DNA of 64,000 bases from an uncultured Lactobacillus sp. (GTDB lineage Bacteria > Bacillota > Bacilli > Lactobacillales > Lactobacillaceae), in NCBI GenBank assembly GCA_948500755.1, contig CAOOYH010000002.1:53717-117716 (forward strand), given 5' to 3'. Positions within the stretch are counted from its first letter, which is position 1; each line of letters begins with the position of its first letter. The notes below the pieces were generated by a model that was not told where the DNA came from, did no database searches, and saw nothing but the letters and a program-made list of their open reading frames with translations. The translations under genes were made by a program, and so were the position numbers. Of this stretch, positions 15,491-24,089 are shown piece by piece.

Positions 15491-17061
15491 TGAATAAAGA
15501 GCTTTTAGATGAAGTAAAAAAGAGAAGAACCTTTGCAATTATCTCTCACCCCGATGCTGGTAAAACTACTATTACCGAACAAATGCTTTTATTTGGTGGA
15601 GTAATTAGACAAGCCGGGACTGTAAAGGCGCGTAAAACCGGTAACTATGCAACTAGTGACTGGATGGAAATCGAAAAAAAGCGTGGTATTTCTGTAACAA
15701 GTTCTGTTATGCAATTTGAATACCAAGGCAAGAGAATTAATATTTTGGATACCCCAGGACACCAGGATTTCTCTGAGGATACTTACCGGACTTTAATGGC
15801 TGTTGACTCTGCTGTCATGGTAATCGATTCTGCTAAAGGTATTGAACCACAAACTAAAAAGTTATTTAAAGTTGTTAAACAACGTGGCATTCCAATTTTT
15901 ACTTTTATGAACAAGTTAGACCGTGATGGCCGTCCACCGCTTGATTTAATTGCGGAACTTGAGGATTTGCTTGGTATTGAGGGAGTAGCCATGAACTGGC
16001 CAATTGGTTCAGGTCAAACTTTAAAGGGTTTGTATGATATTGCCAATAATCGCGTGGAACTTTATCACAAAGATGGTGATGATCGTTTTATTCCGCTGGA
16101 TAAAGATGGTAAATTACCTGATAGTGAACCTTTGAGTCAAGATCCTCAATTTGAAGAAACCTTGGATGAAGTTGATTTGGTTAAAGAAGCTGGGAATAAG
16201 TTTGATCCAGAAAAGATTGCTCTAGGTGATCAAACCCCAGTCTTCTTTGGTTCAGCTTTAACTAATTTTGGAGTTGAAACTTTCTTAAATTCATTTGTTG
16301 ATCTAGCTCCATCTCCTGAAAACCATACAGTTAATGGAGATGAAGAATTAAGTCCAGAAGATCCAGAATTTTCTGGTTTTGTCTTTAAGATTCAGGCTAA
16401 TATGAATCCTCATCACCGTGATAGAATTGCTTTTGTCAGAATTGGAAGTGGTGAATTCAAAAAAGGACTGGATGTAACTTTAGCTAGAACGGGTAAGCCA
16501 ATTCGTTTGAATAATGCAACTGAATTTATGTCTAGTGAAAGAGTTCAAGTAAATGATGCCGTAGCTGGTGATATTGTTGGTTTATATGATACTGGTAATT
16601 TCCAAATTGGTGATAGTATCTATGCTGGCAAACGTAAAATTGTTTATCCTGCGCTTCCAGAATTTACTCCAGAACTATTTATGCGCGTTACTGCTAAGAA
16701 TGTAATGAAGCAGAAGTCATTCCACAAAGGGATGAACCAATTAGTTCAAGAAGGGGCAATTCAGCTTTACCGTAATTACCAAACAGATGAGTATATTTTG
16801 GGTGCAGTTGGACAATTGCAGTTCGAAGTTTTCAAGTTTAGAATGCAAAATGAGTATAATTCTGAAGTTGAAATGACTAGTATTGGTCAACGTGTAGCTC
16901 GTTGGATTGATCCAGAACAACTAGATCCTGCTATGTCAAATTCACGTAATTTATTAGTGAAAGACCGCTATGGTAACCCATTATTCTTGTTTGAAAATGC
17001 GTTTGCAGAAAGATTCTTCCATGATAAGTATCCTGATGTTAAATTAACTGAAAAATTATAA
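15490..17061 (+). CDS. prfC: Peptide chain release factor 3
   Basis: GTPase that removes RF1/RF2 from the ribosome after peptide release. The 523-residue protein shows G1 HPDAGKTT (residues 20-27), G3 DTPGHQDFSEDT, G4 NKLDRDG and the elongation-factor-like beta-barrel. Its start overlaps the end of the CBS-domain gene. There is no clear terminator after it before the recA promoter; a distant GAAAAAGC / GCTTTTTC pair (17079-17146) is too widely spaced to count. Confidence 0.95.
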   Translation: MNKELLDEVKKRRTFAIISHPDAGKTTITEQMLLFGGVIRQAGTVKARKTGNYATSDWMEIEKKRGISVTSSVMQFEYQGKRINILDTPGHQDFSEDTYRTLMAVDSAVMVIDSAKGIEPQTKKLFKVVKQRGIPIFTFMNKLDRDGRPPLDLIAELEDLLGIEGVAMNWPIGSGQTLKGLYDIANNRVELYHKDGDDRFIPLDKDGKLPDSEPLSQDPQFEETLDEVDLVKEAGNKFDPEKIALGDQTPVFFGSALTNFGVETFLNSFVDLAPSPENHTVNGDEELSPEDPEFSGFVFKIQANMNPHHRDRIAFVRIGSGEFKKGLDVTLARTGKPIRLNNATEFMSSERVQVNDAVAGDIVGLYDTGNFQIGDSIYAGKRKIVYPALPEFTPELFMRVTAKNVMKQKSFHKGMNQLVQEGAIQLYRNYQTDEYILGAVGQLQFEVFKFRMQNEYNSEVEMTSIGQRVARWIDPEQLDPAMSNSRNLLVKDRYGNPLFLFENAFAERFFHDKYPDVKLTEKL

Positions 17062-17146
17062 TTTTTAACTTCCTAAAAGAAAAAGCTTGATTTATTGCGT
17101 ACTTAAATATAGAGGTAAAAAAGTTAAACGTTTGTTTGCTTTTTCC

Positions 17147-17176
17147 TTGCAAAAGTATGGAGGGTCAAAGTATAAT
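17147..17176 (+). promoter_or_regulatory. recA promoter
   Basis: TTGCAA, 18-bp spacer, TATAAT. Just upstream, 17125-17138 has an AAC-N4-GTT core matching the Gram-positive LexA box CGAAC-N4-GTTCG at 7 of 10 positions. It is weak and upstream of the -35. Confidence 0.6.
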
Positions 17177-17209
17177 TATTAAGATAGATTTTTTTAGGAG
17201 GGATTGGAT

Positions 17210-18292
17210 TTGGCCAAAGACGAAAAAAAGGCTGCCTTGGATGCAGCTCTTAAGAAAATAGAGAAGAACTTTGGTAAAGGTGCAGTTATGCGAATGGGTG
17301 AAAAGGTAGATACTCAAATCTCAACTGTACCTACAGGTTCTATTGCTTTGGATGCGGCACTTGGTGTGGGTGGATATCCACGTGGTCGAATTGTAGAAAT
17401 TTACGGACCTGAATCTTCCGGTAAAACTACTGTAGCGTTACATGCAGTTGCAGAAGTTCAAAAGCGAGGCGGTACAGCTGCTTATATTGATGCAGAAAAT
17501 GCGATGGACCCAGCATATGCCGAAGCTTTAGGGGTGGACATTGATTCACTTATTTTGTCACAGCCTAATACTGGAGAAGAAGGTTTGCAAATTGCAGATA
17601 CTTTAATTTCTAGTGGAGCCATTGATATTGTGGTTGTTGACTCTGTAGCTGCCTTGGTTCCACGTGCTGAAATCGAAGGCGATATGGGGGATGCACATGT
17701 TGGTTTGCAAGCTAGGTTGATGAGTCAAGCTCTTCGTAAGTTATCTGGAACAATTTCAAAGACTAAAACTATCGCACTCTTTATCAACCAAATTCGTGAA
17801 AAAGTCGGTGTGATGTTTGGTAATCCAGAAACTACCCCTGGAGGTCGTGCACTTAAGTTCTATTCAACTATTAGACTTGAAGTTAGACGTGCAGAACAAA
17901 TTAAACAATCCGGGGATGTGATTGGTAACCGTGTAAAACTTAAGGTTGTTAAGAACAAGGTTGCGCCTCCATTTAAAGTTGCCGAAGTGGATATTATGTA
18001 TGGTAAAGGAATTTCTCAAAGTGGAGAATTGCTTGATATGGCAGCTGAAAAAGATATTATTGATAAAGCCGGCTCATGGTATTCATACAAAGACGAAAAG
18101 ATCGGCCAAGGTCGTGAAAATGCCAAGAAATTCTTGGAAGAACATCCCGATATTTACAAAGATGTTCAGACACAAGTTCGTCAAAGCTTTGGAATCGATG
18201 CAGACTCAATTGCAGATCGTGAAGATCCTGAAAAAGTAAAAGAAAAGCGTGAAGAAACCGAAAATAACGCTGACAAAAAAGATAAGAAGTAA
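17210..18292 (+). CDS. recA: Recombinase RecA
   Basis: ATP-dependent strand-exchange protein for recombination and SOS induction. It has Walker A GPESSGKTT and a lysine- and glutamate-rich C-terminal tail. The open frame allows a TTG at 17204, but the SD AGGAGG (17196-17201) would be only 2 nt away; the in-frame TTG at 17210 has 8 nt spacing and gives the usual N-terminus MAKDEKKAAL. That start gives 360 residues. recA is followed by its own terminator and then rny, the order seen in many lactobacilli. Confidence 0.97.
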   Translation: MAKDEKKAALDAALKKIEKNFGKGAVMRMGEKVDTQISTVPTGSIALDAALGVGGYPRGRIVEIYGPESSGKTTVALHAVAEVQKRGGTAAYIDAENAMDPAYAEALGVDIDSLILSQPNTGEEGLQIADTLISSGAIDIVVVDSVAALVPRAEIEGDMGDAHVGLQARLMSQALRKLSGTISKTKTIALFINQIREKVGVMFGNPETTPGGRALKFYSTIRLEVRRAEQIKQSGDVIGNRVKLKVVKNKVAPPFKVAEVDIMYGKGISQSGELLDMAAEKDIIDKAGSWYSYKDEKIGQGRENAKKFLEEHPDIYKDVQTQVRQSFGIDADSIADREDPEKVKEKREETENNADKKDKK

Positions 18293-18297
18293 TCTTT

Positions 18298-18328
18298 AAA
18301 CCTTGGAAATTTATTTCCAAGGTTTTTT
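18298..18328 (+). terminator. Terminator of recA
   Basis: 12-bp perfect stem AAACCTTGGAAA / TTTCCAAGGTTT, loop TTTA, T-run. Confidence 0.9.
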
Positions 18329-18336
18329 CTTGCGAA

Positions 18337-18365
18337 TTGACATGTGCTAGCATGTTCTTTATCAT
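18337..18365 (+). promoter_or_regulatory. rny promoter
   Basis: TTGACA, 17-bp spacer, TATCAT. The spacer region contains ACATG-N6-CATGT (18340-18355), an inverted repeat that could be an operator. Confidence 0.65.
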
Positions 18366-18405
18366 TAAATTGTGTGAAATAATCTAAAAAAAGGCGATAG
18401 AAATC

Positions 18406-20037
18406 ATGACAAATACATTTTTGATTCCCGCCCTAATTGCTATTTTTTCCATTGTAGTGGGTTTTGGTGCAGGCTATGGTATTCGTAAGAATTCATGGGA
18501 GAAAAAGGCTCAAAATGCTCAAAACGATGCCGACCATATTTTAGCGGATGCTAAAGCTCAAGTTGCTGCTGCTCAAGCAGAGGTTAATGCTCAAAAGCAA
18601 GCAGCTAAAGCTGTAAAACAAAGTGCTGAAAATACTAAAAAGGAAAAAATTCTGGAAGCCCAGGAAGAAATTCAAGATTATCGACAAAGAACTGAAGATG
18701 AATTGAATGTAAAACGAGATGATATTTCTCGTCAACAAAATCGACTTCAACAACGAGAAGATACTCTTGATCATAAAAATTCTTTATTGGACGAAAGAGA
18801 AAGTGAACTCACACAAAGTGAAAACCAATTAAAGGAGCAAAAGGCTAATTTAGATAAAAAAATTAGTGCTGCTGACGAATTAATTGAAAAGAGACGGCAA
18901 AAGCTATATGAAGTGGCAGAATTAGATAAGGAACGAGCTAAAAAGCTTGTTTTAGATCAATTGTCTGATGAACTAGTTAAAGAGCGTGCGGAAATGATTC
19001 GAAATAGCAATGAAGAAATCAAAGCTAAGGCCGATCATTATGCTAACCAGATAATTGTCGATGCCATTCAAAGCAGTGCAGCTGATACAGTAGCTGAAAC
19101 TACAGTTTCAGTTGTTGATTTGCCAAGTGATGAGATGAAGGGGAGAATTATTGGCCGTGAAGGTCGAAATATTCGCTCTTTTGAGGCGTTAACAGGGATC
19201 GATTTAATTATCGATGATACGCCTAAAGTTGTTACCTTAAGTGGTTTTGACCCTATTAGACGTGAAATTGCCAAACGTGCAATGCAGCGTCTTATTAAAG
19301 ATGGTCGTATTCATCCGGCTCGAATTGAAGAAATGGTGGATAAGGCAAGAAAAGAAGTTAATGATGATATTTATGAAGCGGGTGAAAGTGCTTTGATGGA
19401 GCTTGGAATCCATCGCATGAATCCAGAACTCGTTAAAATATTAGGTCGTCTTAAATATCGTACTTCTTATGGTCAAAACGTACTGGCTCATTCAATTGAA
19501 GTTGGTAAATTAGCAGGAGCTATGGCTGCTGAACTTGGTTTAGATGAAAAATTAGCGGTTCGCGCGGGATTATTACACGATATTGGTAAAGCCATCGATC
19601 ATGATATTGAAGGTTCACACGTTGAAATTGGTGTTGAATTAACTCGAAAGTATCATGAACCTGACGTAGTAGTTAATGCAATTGCCGCTCACCATGGAGA
19701 TGTACCGAAATTGTCATTTATTGCTGAACTTGTTGTTGCAGCAGATACTCTTTCCTCGGCTCGCCCTGGTGCAAGAAGTGAAAGTCTAGAAAATTATATT
19801 AGACGATTGACTGAATTAGAAAAGATAGCCAAGAGCTATCAAGGCGTAAATCAAGCTTATGCTATTCAAGCTGGTCGTGAAGTTCGCGTAATGGTAGAAC
19901 CTGATAAAATTTCAGATGATCGCACTGTTGTATTAGCACGAGATATTCGTAATCAAGTGGAAAAAGAGCTGGATTATCCAGGTAACATTAAAATTACGGT
20001 TATTCGTGAAAAACGTGTGGTTGCAATTGCAAAATAA
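18406..20037 (+). CDS. rny: Ribonuclease Y
   Basis: Membrane-tethered endoribonuclease that starts mRNA decay in Firmicutes. In order: an N-terminal transmembrane helix (about 3-24), a long Glu/Gln/Lys-rich coiled coil (about 30-200), a KH domain with GRIIGREGRNIR (about 245-256), and an HD domain with the metal-binding motif HDIGKAIDHD (near 388). The 543-residue length is normal. It is transcribed alone between a promoter and a strong terminator. Confidence 0.96.
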   Translation: MTNTFLIPALIAIFSIVVGFGAGYGIRKNSWEKKAQNAQNDADHILADAKAQVAAAQAEVNAQKQAAKAVKQSAENTKKEKILEAQEEIQDYRQRTEDELNVKRDDISRQQNRLQQREDTLDHKNSLLDERESELTQSENQLKEQKANLDKKISAADELIEKRRQKLYEVAELDKERAKKLVLDQLSDELVKERAEMIRNSNEEIKAKADHYANQIIVDAIQSSAADTVAETTVSVVDLPSDEMKGRIIGREGRNIRSFEALTGIDLIIDDTPKVVTLSGFDPIRREIAKRAMQRLIKDGRIHPARIEEMVDKARKEVNDDIYEAGESALMELGIHRMNPELVKILGRLKYRTSYGQNVLAHSIEVGKLAGAMAAELGLDEKLAVRAGLLHDIGKAIDHDIEGSHVEIGVELTRKYHEPDVVVNAIAAHHGDVPKLSFIAELVVAADTLSSARPGARSESLENYIRRLTELEKIAKSYQGVNQAYAIQAGREVRVMVEPDKISDDRTVVLARDIRNQVEKELDYPGNIKITVIREKRVVAIAK

Positions 20038-20068
20038 AAAAGATGAATCTTGGAAGATTCATCTTTTA
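20038..20068 (+). terminator. Terminator of rny
   Basis: 12-bp stem AAGATGAATCTT / AAGATTCATCTT with a GG loop, starting at the stop codon. Confidence 0.85.
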
Positions 20069-20081
20069 TTTTTACCAAAAT

Positions 20082-20110
20082 TTGAGGAATTATCTTACTA
20101 CTTGTATAAT
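20082..20110 (+). promoter_or_regulatory. Promoter of the TagO/WecA-type gene
   Basis: TTGAGG, 17-bp spacer, TATAAT; start codon 33 nt downstream. Confidence 0.65.
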
Positions 20111-20142
20111 TGAAAACAAGTAATTAAGGAAAGTAGCCGAAT

Positions 20143-21306
20143 ATGTTTAAAATTATTGTCGAATTATTCTTTTTAGTTATTATTCAAGCTGCCATAACAC
20201 CATTTATTCGTCGTTTAGCTTTTGTTTTAGGGGCTGTCGATAATCCCAATGCTAGAAGAGTAAACAAGAAACCGATGCCTACTCTGGGAGGATTGGGAAT
20301 TTTTGTTACATATAACATTGGAGCCTTTGTGCTTTTAAGAGAGCAATTTCCCACTCATGAATTATTTTCTGTTTTGCTTGCTTCAAGTGTAGTAGTTTTA
20401 ACAGGAATGATTGATGATATTTTGGAATTAAAGCCACGCCAAAAAATGATTGGAATTTTTGTTGCGGCTTTAATCATTTATTTCTTAGCAGGAATCAGAA
20501 TGAATGTCCTCAACTTGCCTTTCATTCATAATGAAGTTCATTTAGGCTGGTGGAGTTTGCCAATTACTATTTTTTGGATTTTGGCTTTAACTAATGCTGT
20601 AAATCTGATTGATGGCTTGGATGGCTTGGCTGATGGGGTTTCTATGATTTCGTTAATCACGATGGGAATCGTAGGATATTTCTTTTTACACACGCATCAG
20701 CTTTATGTGCCAATTGCTTGCTTTATGTTAGCTGCATGTTTGTTAGGATTTTTACCTTATAATTTTCATCCTGCTAAGATTTTTTTAGGAGATACAGGAG
20801 CACTATATATTGGGTTTATGATTGCGGTTTTATCCTTGAAAGGATTAAAAAACGTAACCTTTATTTCCCTACTTGTCCCAATCATTATTTTAGGAGTACC
20901 AATTACAGATACTGTTTATGCAATGATTAGAAGATGGCTAAATAAACAGCCTGTTTCTCAAGCAGATAAGCATCACTTACATCATCAATTGATGAAAATG
21001 GGTTTAACTCATCGTCAAGCAGTTTTGACGATTTATGCCTTATCTTTAATCTTTTCATTTGTCTCGTTGCTTTTTTTGCTTTCTCCAACTTGGGGTGTCT
21101 GGCCGTTAATTGTGGCGCTCTTATTTGCATTAGAATTGTTTGTAGAATCGATTGGTTTGTTGGGAGAAAAATACAAACCATTAATGCATCTTATTCAGAA
21201 AATTATTAATAAGAGAAGTACCAAAGATCCTACAGTTGAAGTTTGGCATTTGGGAGAAGAAAAGCCAGAGCAATTGAAAAAGCAAAATAAAAAGAATAAA
21301 CAATAA
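20143..21306 (+). CDS. tagO: Undecaprenyl-phosphate N-acetylglucosaminyl 1-phosphate transferase
   Basis: Polytopic MraY/WecA-family enzyme that loads a sugar-phosphate on undecaprenyl-phosphate, the first step of wall teichoic acid or polysaccharide linkage-unit synthesis. The 387-residue protein has about 10-11 membrane helices and the family motifs MIDDILELKPRQK, NLIDGLDGLADG and FLGDTGALYIGF. The cytoplasmic H-H-L-H-H-Q loop contains the expected histidines. The C-terminus is a lysine-rich tail. MraY is excluded by the DGLDGLADG-type motif and the PNARRVNKKPMP N-terminal pattern of the TagO group. Confidence 0.9.
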   Translation: MFKIIVELFFLVIIQAAITPFIRRLAFVLGAVDNPNARRVNKKPMPTLGGLGIFVTYNIGAFVLLREQFPTHELFSVLLASSVVVLTGMIDDILELKPRQKMIGIFVAALIIYFLAGIRMNVLNLPFIHNEVHLGWWSLPITIFWILALTNAVNLIDGLDGLADGVSMISLITMGIVGYFFLHTHQLYVPIACFMLAACLLGFLPYNFHPAKIFLGDTGALYIGFMIAVLSLKGLKNVTFISLLVPIIILGVPITDTVYAMIRRWLNKQPVSQADKHHLHHQLMKMGLTHRQAVLTIYALSLIFSFVSLLFLLSPTWGVWPLIVALLFALELFVESIGLLGEKYKPLMHLIQKIINKRSTKDPTVEVWHLGEEKPEQLKKQNKKNKQ

Positions 21307-21333
21307 AATGAGCCTTTATGGCTCATTTTTATT
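21305..21333 (+). terminator. Bidirectional terminator between tagO and yigZ
   Basis: AAAATGAGCC / GGCTCATTTT, loop TTTAT, A- and T-runs on both sides; the two genes converge here. Confidence 0.85.
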
Positions 21334-21991
21334 GTTCGTGATAGTTATTGTGTTGAATAGGTATTTCGTTATAGCGCTTTTCACCTTTAGTAAATTCTAC
21401 TTTACCTGATAAAAGATTAATTAGATCATTTTTGAAACTTTCTTGATCATCTTCGTCTAAAAAGACGCTAATTTTAATATCGACGCCATAATCAGTGTTA
21501 GCAACGAAAATCTGATTATTTTTTAAATAATGATCTACTTCATCAAATCTGTTATAGGCAACATGGAAAATTAATTCTTGCTGTAAGACGCGCTTTACTA
21601 CACCGATGTGTTCCACACCTTCTGTAACACTGTTGGAATATGCTCGAATTAATCCGCCTGCTCCGAGCTTAATTCCACCAAAGTAGCGAGTAACAACAAC
21701 AGTTACGTTTTTTAAATTCATTAGTTGCAACGCTTTTAATTCAGGGATACCCGCAGTCCCTGAAGGCTCTCCATTATCGCTGGCTTTTACTTGATCGTCG
21801 TTAAGACCGATTGTATAAGCAAAAGTATTATGAGTGGCGTCATGATGCTCTTTACTTATTTTCTTGATAAAATCATTTGCTTCTTCTACCGTGTTAGTTC
21901 TTGCTAAACTAGCAATAAATCTACTTTTCTTGATCACTATTTCATGACTACCATTTTCTTTAATTGTTAAAAAATTATCTTTTGTTGACAA
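21329..21991 (-). CDS. yigZ: YigZ/IMPACT-family protein
   Basis: Conserved bacterial protein of the UPF0029/IMPACT family, with an N-terminal domain related to eukaryotic IMPACT and a C-terminal RNA-binding-like domain (DUF1949). Visible motifs include D-D-G-E-P-S-G-T-A-G (in the SDNGEPSGTAG form) and V-T-R-Y-F-G-G-I-K-L-G-A-G-G-L. The longest frame would start at 22081 inside the comFA upstream region. AGAGG lies 8 nt before a TTG at 21991, giving a 220-residue protein of normal family length, so that start is used. Its precise role is not established. Confidence 0.85.
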   Translation of the reverse strand: MSTKDNFLTIKENGSHEIVIKKSRFIASLARTNTVEEANDFIKKISKEHHDATHNTFAYTIGLNDDQVKASDNGEPSGTAGIPELKALQLMNLKNVTVVVTRYFGGIKLGAGGLIRAYSNSVTEGVEHIGVVKRVLQQELIFHVAYNRFDEVDHYLKNNQIFVANTDYGVDIKISVFLDEDDQESFKNDLINLLSGKVEFTKGEKRYNEIPIQHNNYHEQ

Positions 21992-22033
21992 ATAAATCGC
22001 CTCTTTTTGCGTATTAATAAATGGGTGAAAAAC

Positions 22034-23317
22034 ATGGAAAATATAAAACTGCTGGCAGGCCGTCAATGGCTGAGCAGTCAAATGGATTCTAGCATATTTA
22101 AAGAAACTAGCAAAATTGCAGTTATTGAAAATGGAAAATGCAATCGTTGTGGCTCGGCTGTAAAAAGCGAATTACCAAATGGCAAACTTTATTGTCGAAA
22201 ATGTATTGGGATTGGACGAGCCGTGGAAGGAGATTATTTAGTCCGCAATCAAGAGCGTATTTCCTTTTCTAAATTATCAAATGGCGGTTTAACTTGGCAT
22301 GGAGAGTTAACCACTTTACAAAAGCAAATTTCAGATCAATTGGTGCTTAACTTTCAAAATAAAGAAAACAGTTTAGTACATGCCGTTACTGGAGCTGGGA
22401 AGACTGAAATGCTCTTTAATTTGATTAGTGAGTGCTTAAAGAAAGGGCAGCGAGCATGTATCGCAACACCTCGAATTGATGTAGTTAATGAGCTTTATCC
22501 AAGATTTAAAGAGGCGTTTTTTAATGTGAAAATTGGCAAGTATCATGGACGTGAGTTTAAAAAGCCCGACTTAGACCAATTAACTATTTGTACAACACAT
22601 CAATTAATGAAGTTTTATCAAGCCTTTGATTTATTAGTTATCGATGAAGTTGATTCTTTTCCGTATGCAGGGGATCCACAACTTCACTTTGCTGCTAAAC
22701 AAGCTGTAAAAATAGAAGGAGTAAGAGCATATTTAACTGCTACTCCTACTGAAGATTTGTTGCAGGAGATTAAACAAGGAAGACTGAAACTATTAAAGCT
22801 AAATCGTCGTTTTCATGGCGGTCTTTTACCCGTTCCCAAAGAAAAACTCTTTCTAAGAGCTTATTTAAAAAAGAATCAAATTAATCCCAATCTTATGAAA
22901 GAGATCGTTAATACGATTAAAAAAGATCATCCTTTACTCTTATTCGTTCCTAGAATTGAACAAATTCCTGTTTATGTGAAAGCTTTACAGCGTGAAAAGC
23001 AACTTGAAAATATTAAGATTGCGGGGGTGCACGCCAGTGATCCAGATAGAATTCAAAAAGTTCAAGATTTTCGAGATAGGAAATTTCAAATTTTAGTTAC
23101 AACAACGATTTTAGAACGTGGGGTAACTTTTAAAAATGTTTGGGTAATTATTGTAGCTGCGGATGATCCAATTTATACGATTGCTAGTTTGGTACAAATT
23201 GCCGGAAGAGTGGGACGAGCTAAAGAGGATTCAGATGGTTTAGTTTTATATTGCTATCATAAATATAATAAGAATATCCGTGGGGCTATTAAACAAATTA
23301 GGGAGATGAATCAATGA
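22034..23317 (+). CDS. comFA: Competence helicase ComFA
   Basis: DEAD-box-like ATPase needed to bring transforming DNA through the membrane. It has an N-terminal four-cysteine zinc finger (C-x2-C ... C-x2-C, in CNRCG and CRKC), Walker A TGAGKTEM, Walker B with DEVD, the helicase motif TATPT and a C-terminal helicase half with Q-I-A-G-R-V-G-R. The frame can begin at a TTG (22007), but the ATG at 22034 has GGGTGA upstream. It is divergent from yigZ and overlaps comFC by 4 nt (ATGA). Confidence 0.92.
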   Translation: MENIKLLAGRQWLSSQMDSSIFKETSKIAVIENGKCNRCGSAVKSELPNGKLYCRKCIGIGRAVEGDYLVRNQERISFSKLSNGGLTWHGELTTLQKQISDQLVLNFQNKENSLVHAVTGAGKTEMLFNLISECLKKGQRACIATPRIDVVNELYPRFKEAFFNVKIGKYHGREFKKPDLDQLTICTTHQLMKFYQAFDLLVIDEVDSFPYAGDPQLHFAAKQAVKIEGVRAYLTATPTEDLLQEIKQGRLKLLKLNRRFHGGLLPVPKEKLFLRAYLKKNQINPNLMKEIVNTIKKDHPLLLFVPRIEQIPVYVKALQREKQLENIKIAGVHASDPDRIQKVQDFRDRKFQILVTTTILERGVTFKNVWVIIVAADDPIYTIASLVQIAGRVGRAKEDSDGLVLYCYHKYNKNIRGAIKQIREMNQ

Positions 23318-24009
23318 ATCAGTGTTTATTGTGTGATCAAGAGTTTATTGCGCCTATTATGTTTCATCAAATTTTTTCTCTGACTAAGCTTTCGCCGTCC
23401 CAACTTTGTCCGCATTGTTTGAGTAAATTTGAAAAATTAAATAAAATTTGCTGTCCAATTTGTTCAAAAAATACTGAGGAAGCAAAAATTTGCGCAGACT
23501 GTCAATTATGGCAAGAAAAATATCAAGGAAACCTTTTGAAAAATATCGCTCTTTATCGGTATAACAATTATTTTCATGACTTAATGGTCGCATATAAACG
23601 TTATGGGGATTTTGAATTACATCATGTGTTGAAAGAGTTGTGTCAAAGTGATGTAAGAAAGCTGCAAGCAGATTTATATGTGCCGATTCCTACTTCTCCG
23701 GAGCATCAAGCGCAAAGAAAATTTGATACAGTAAGTGCAATTTTTGAAGGAATAGTGCCATTAACCCCACTTTTAAAGAAAAAATCAGGAAGTAAAGCTC
23801 AAGGTGAAAAAAATCGCCAGCAGCGACTGAGGAATTCGCAGAGCTTTTTAATTGATAAAAATATTGAAATAGGGGAAAATGTAAATAATTTAAATATCAT
23901 ATTATTAGATGATATTTATACTACCGGGGCAACCCTATACCATGCTAGGGATAAACTGCAAGAGGGCTTCCCTAATGCAGTAATTAAAAGCTTTACAATT
24001 TGTCGGTAG
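23314..24009 (+). CDS. comFC: Competence protein ComFC, phosphoribosyltransferase-like
   Basis: Second late-competence protein for DNA uptake. The N-terminus has three C-x2-C pairs (CLLC, CPHC, CPIC ... CADC) for zinc, and the C-terminus has a phosphoribosyltransferase fold with the PRPP loop IILLDDIYTTGAT. The 231 residues are typical. Start overlap with comFA (ATGA) gives coupled translation. hpf follows with its own promoter. Confidence 0.92.
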   Translation: MNQCLLCDQEFIAPIMFHQIFSLTKLSPSQLCPHCLSKFEKLNKICCPICSKNTEEAKICADCQLWQEKYQGNLLKNIALYRYNNYFHDLMVAYKRYGDFELHHVLKELCQSDVRKLQADLYVPIPTSPEHQAQRKFDTVSAIFEGIVPLTPLLKKKSGSKAQGEKNRQQRLRNSQSFLIDKNIEIGENVNNLNIILLDDIYTTGATLYHARDKLQEGFPNAVIKSFTICR

Positions 24010-24014
24010 ATTAT

Positions 24015-24044
24015 TTGTAAACCGCTTACATATTCTGCTATAAT
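24015..24044 (+). promoter_or_regulatory. hpf promoter with cre-like palindrome
   Basis: TTGTAA (24015-24020), 18-bp spacer, TATAAT (24039-24044) with extended -10 TGC. The near-perfect 15-bp palindrome TGTAAACCGCTTACA (24016-24030) resembles a CcpA cre site with one extra base. Confidence 0.65.
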
Positions 24045-24060
24045 ATATATGTAAACAAGA

Positions 24061-24073
24061 ACCGCTTAGCGGT
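24061..24073 (+). promoter_or_regulatory. Small inverted repeat in the hpf leader
   Basis: ACCGC-TTA-GCGGT lies directly before the SD region. ACCGCTTA is shared with the promoter palindrome. It can form a 5-bp hairpin in the mRNA or act as a second DNA site. Confidence 0.45.
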
Positions 24074-24089
24074 GAAAGGAGAATCTTAT

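Noticed and set aside
17079..17146. GAAAAAGC / GCTTTTTC as prfC terminator
   Set aside because: The arms are about 50 bases apart and no T-run follows the second arm in terminator position.
17062..17209. Strong LexA box before recA
   Set aside because: Only a weak 7 of 10 match lies upstream of the -35; SOS control of recA cannot be claimed from it.
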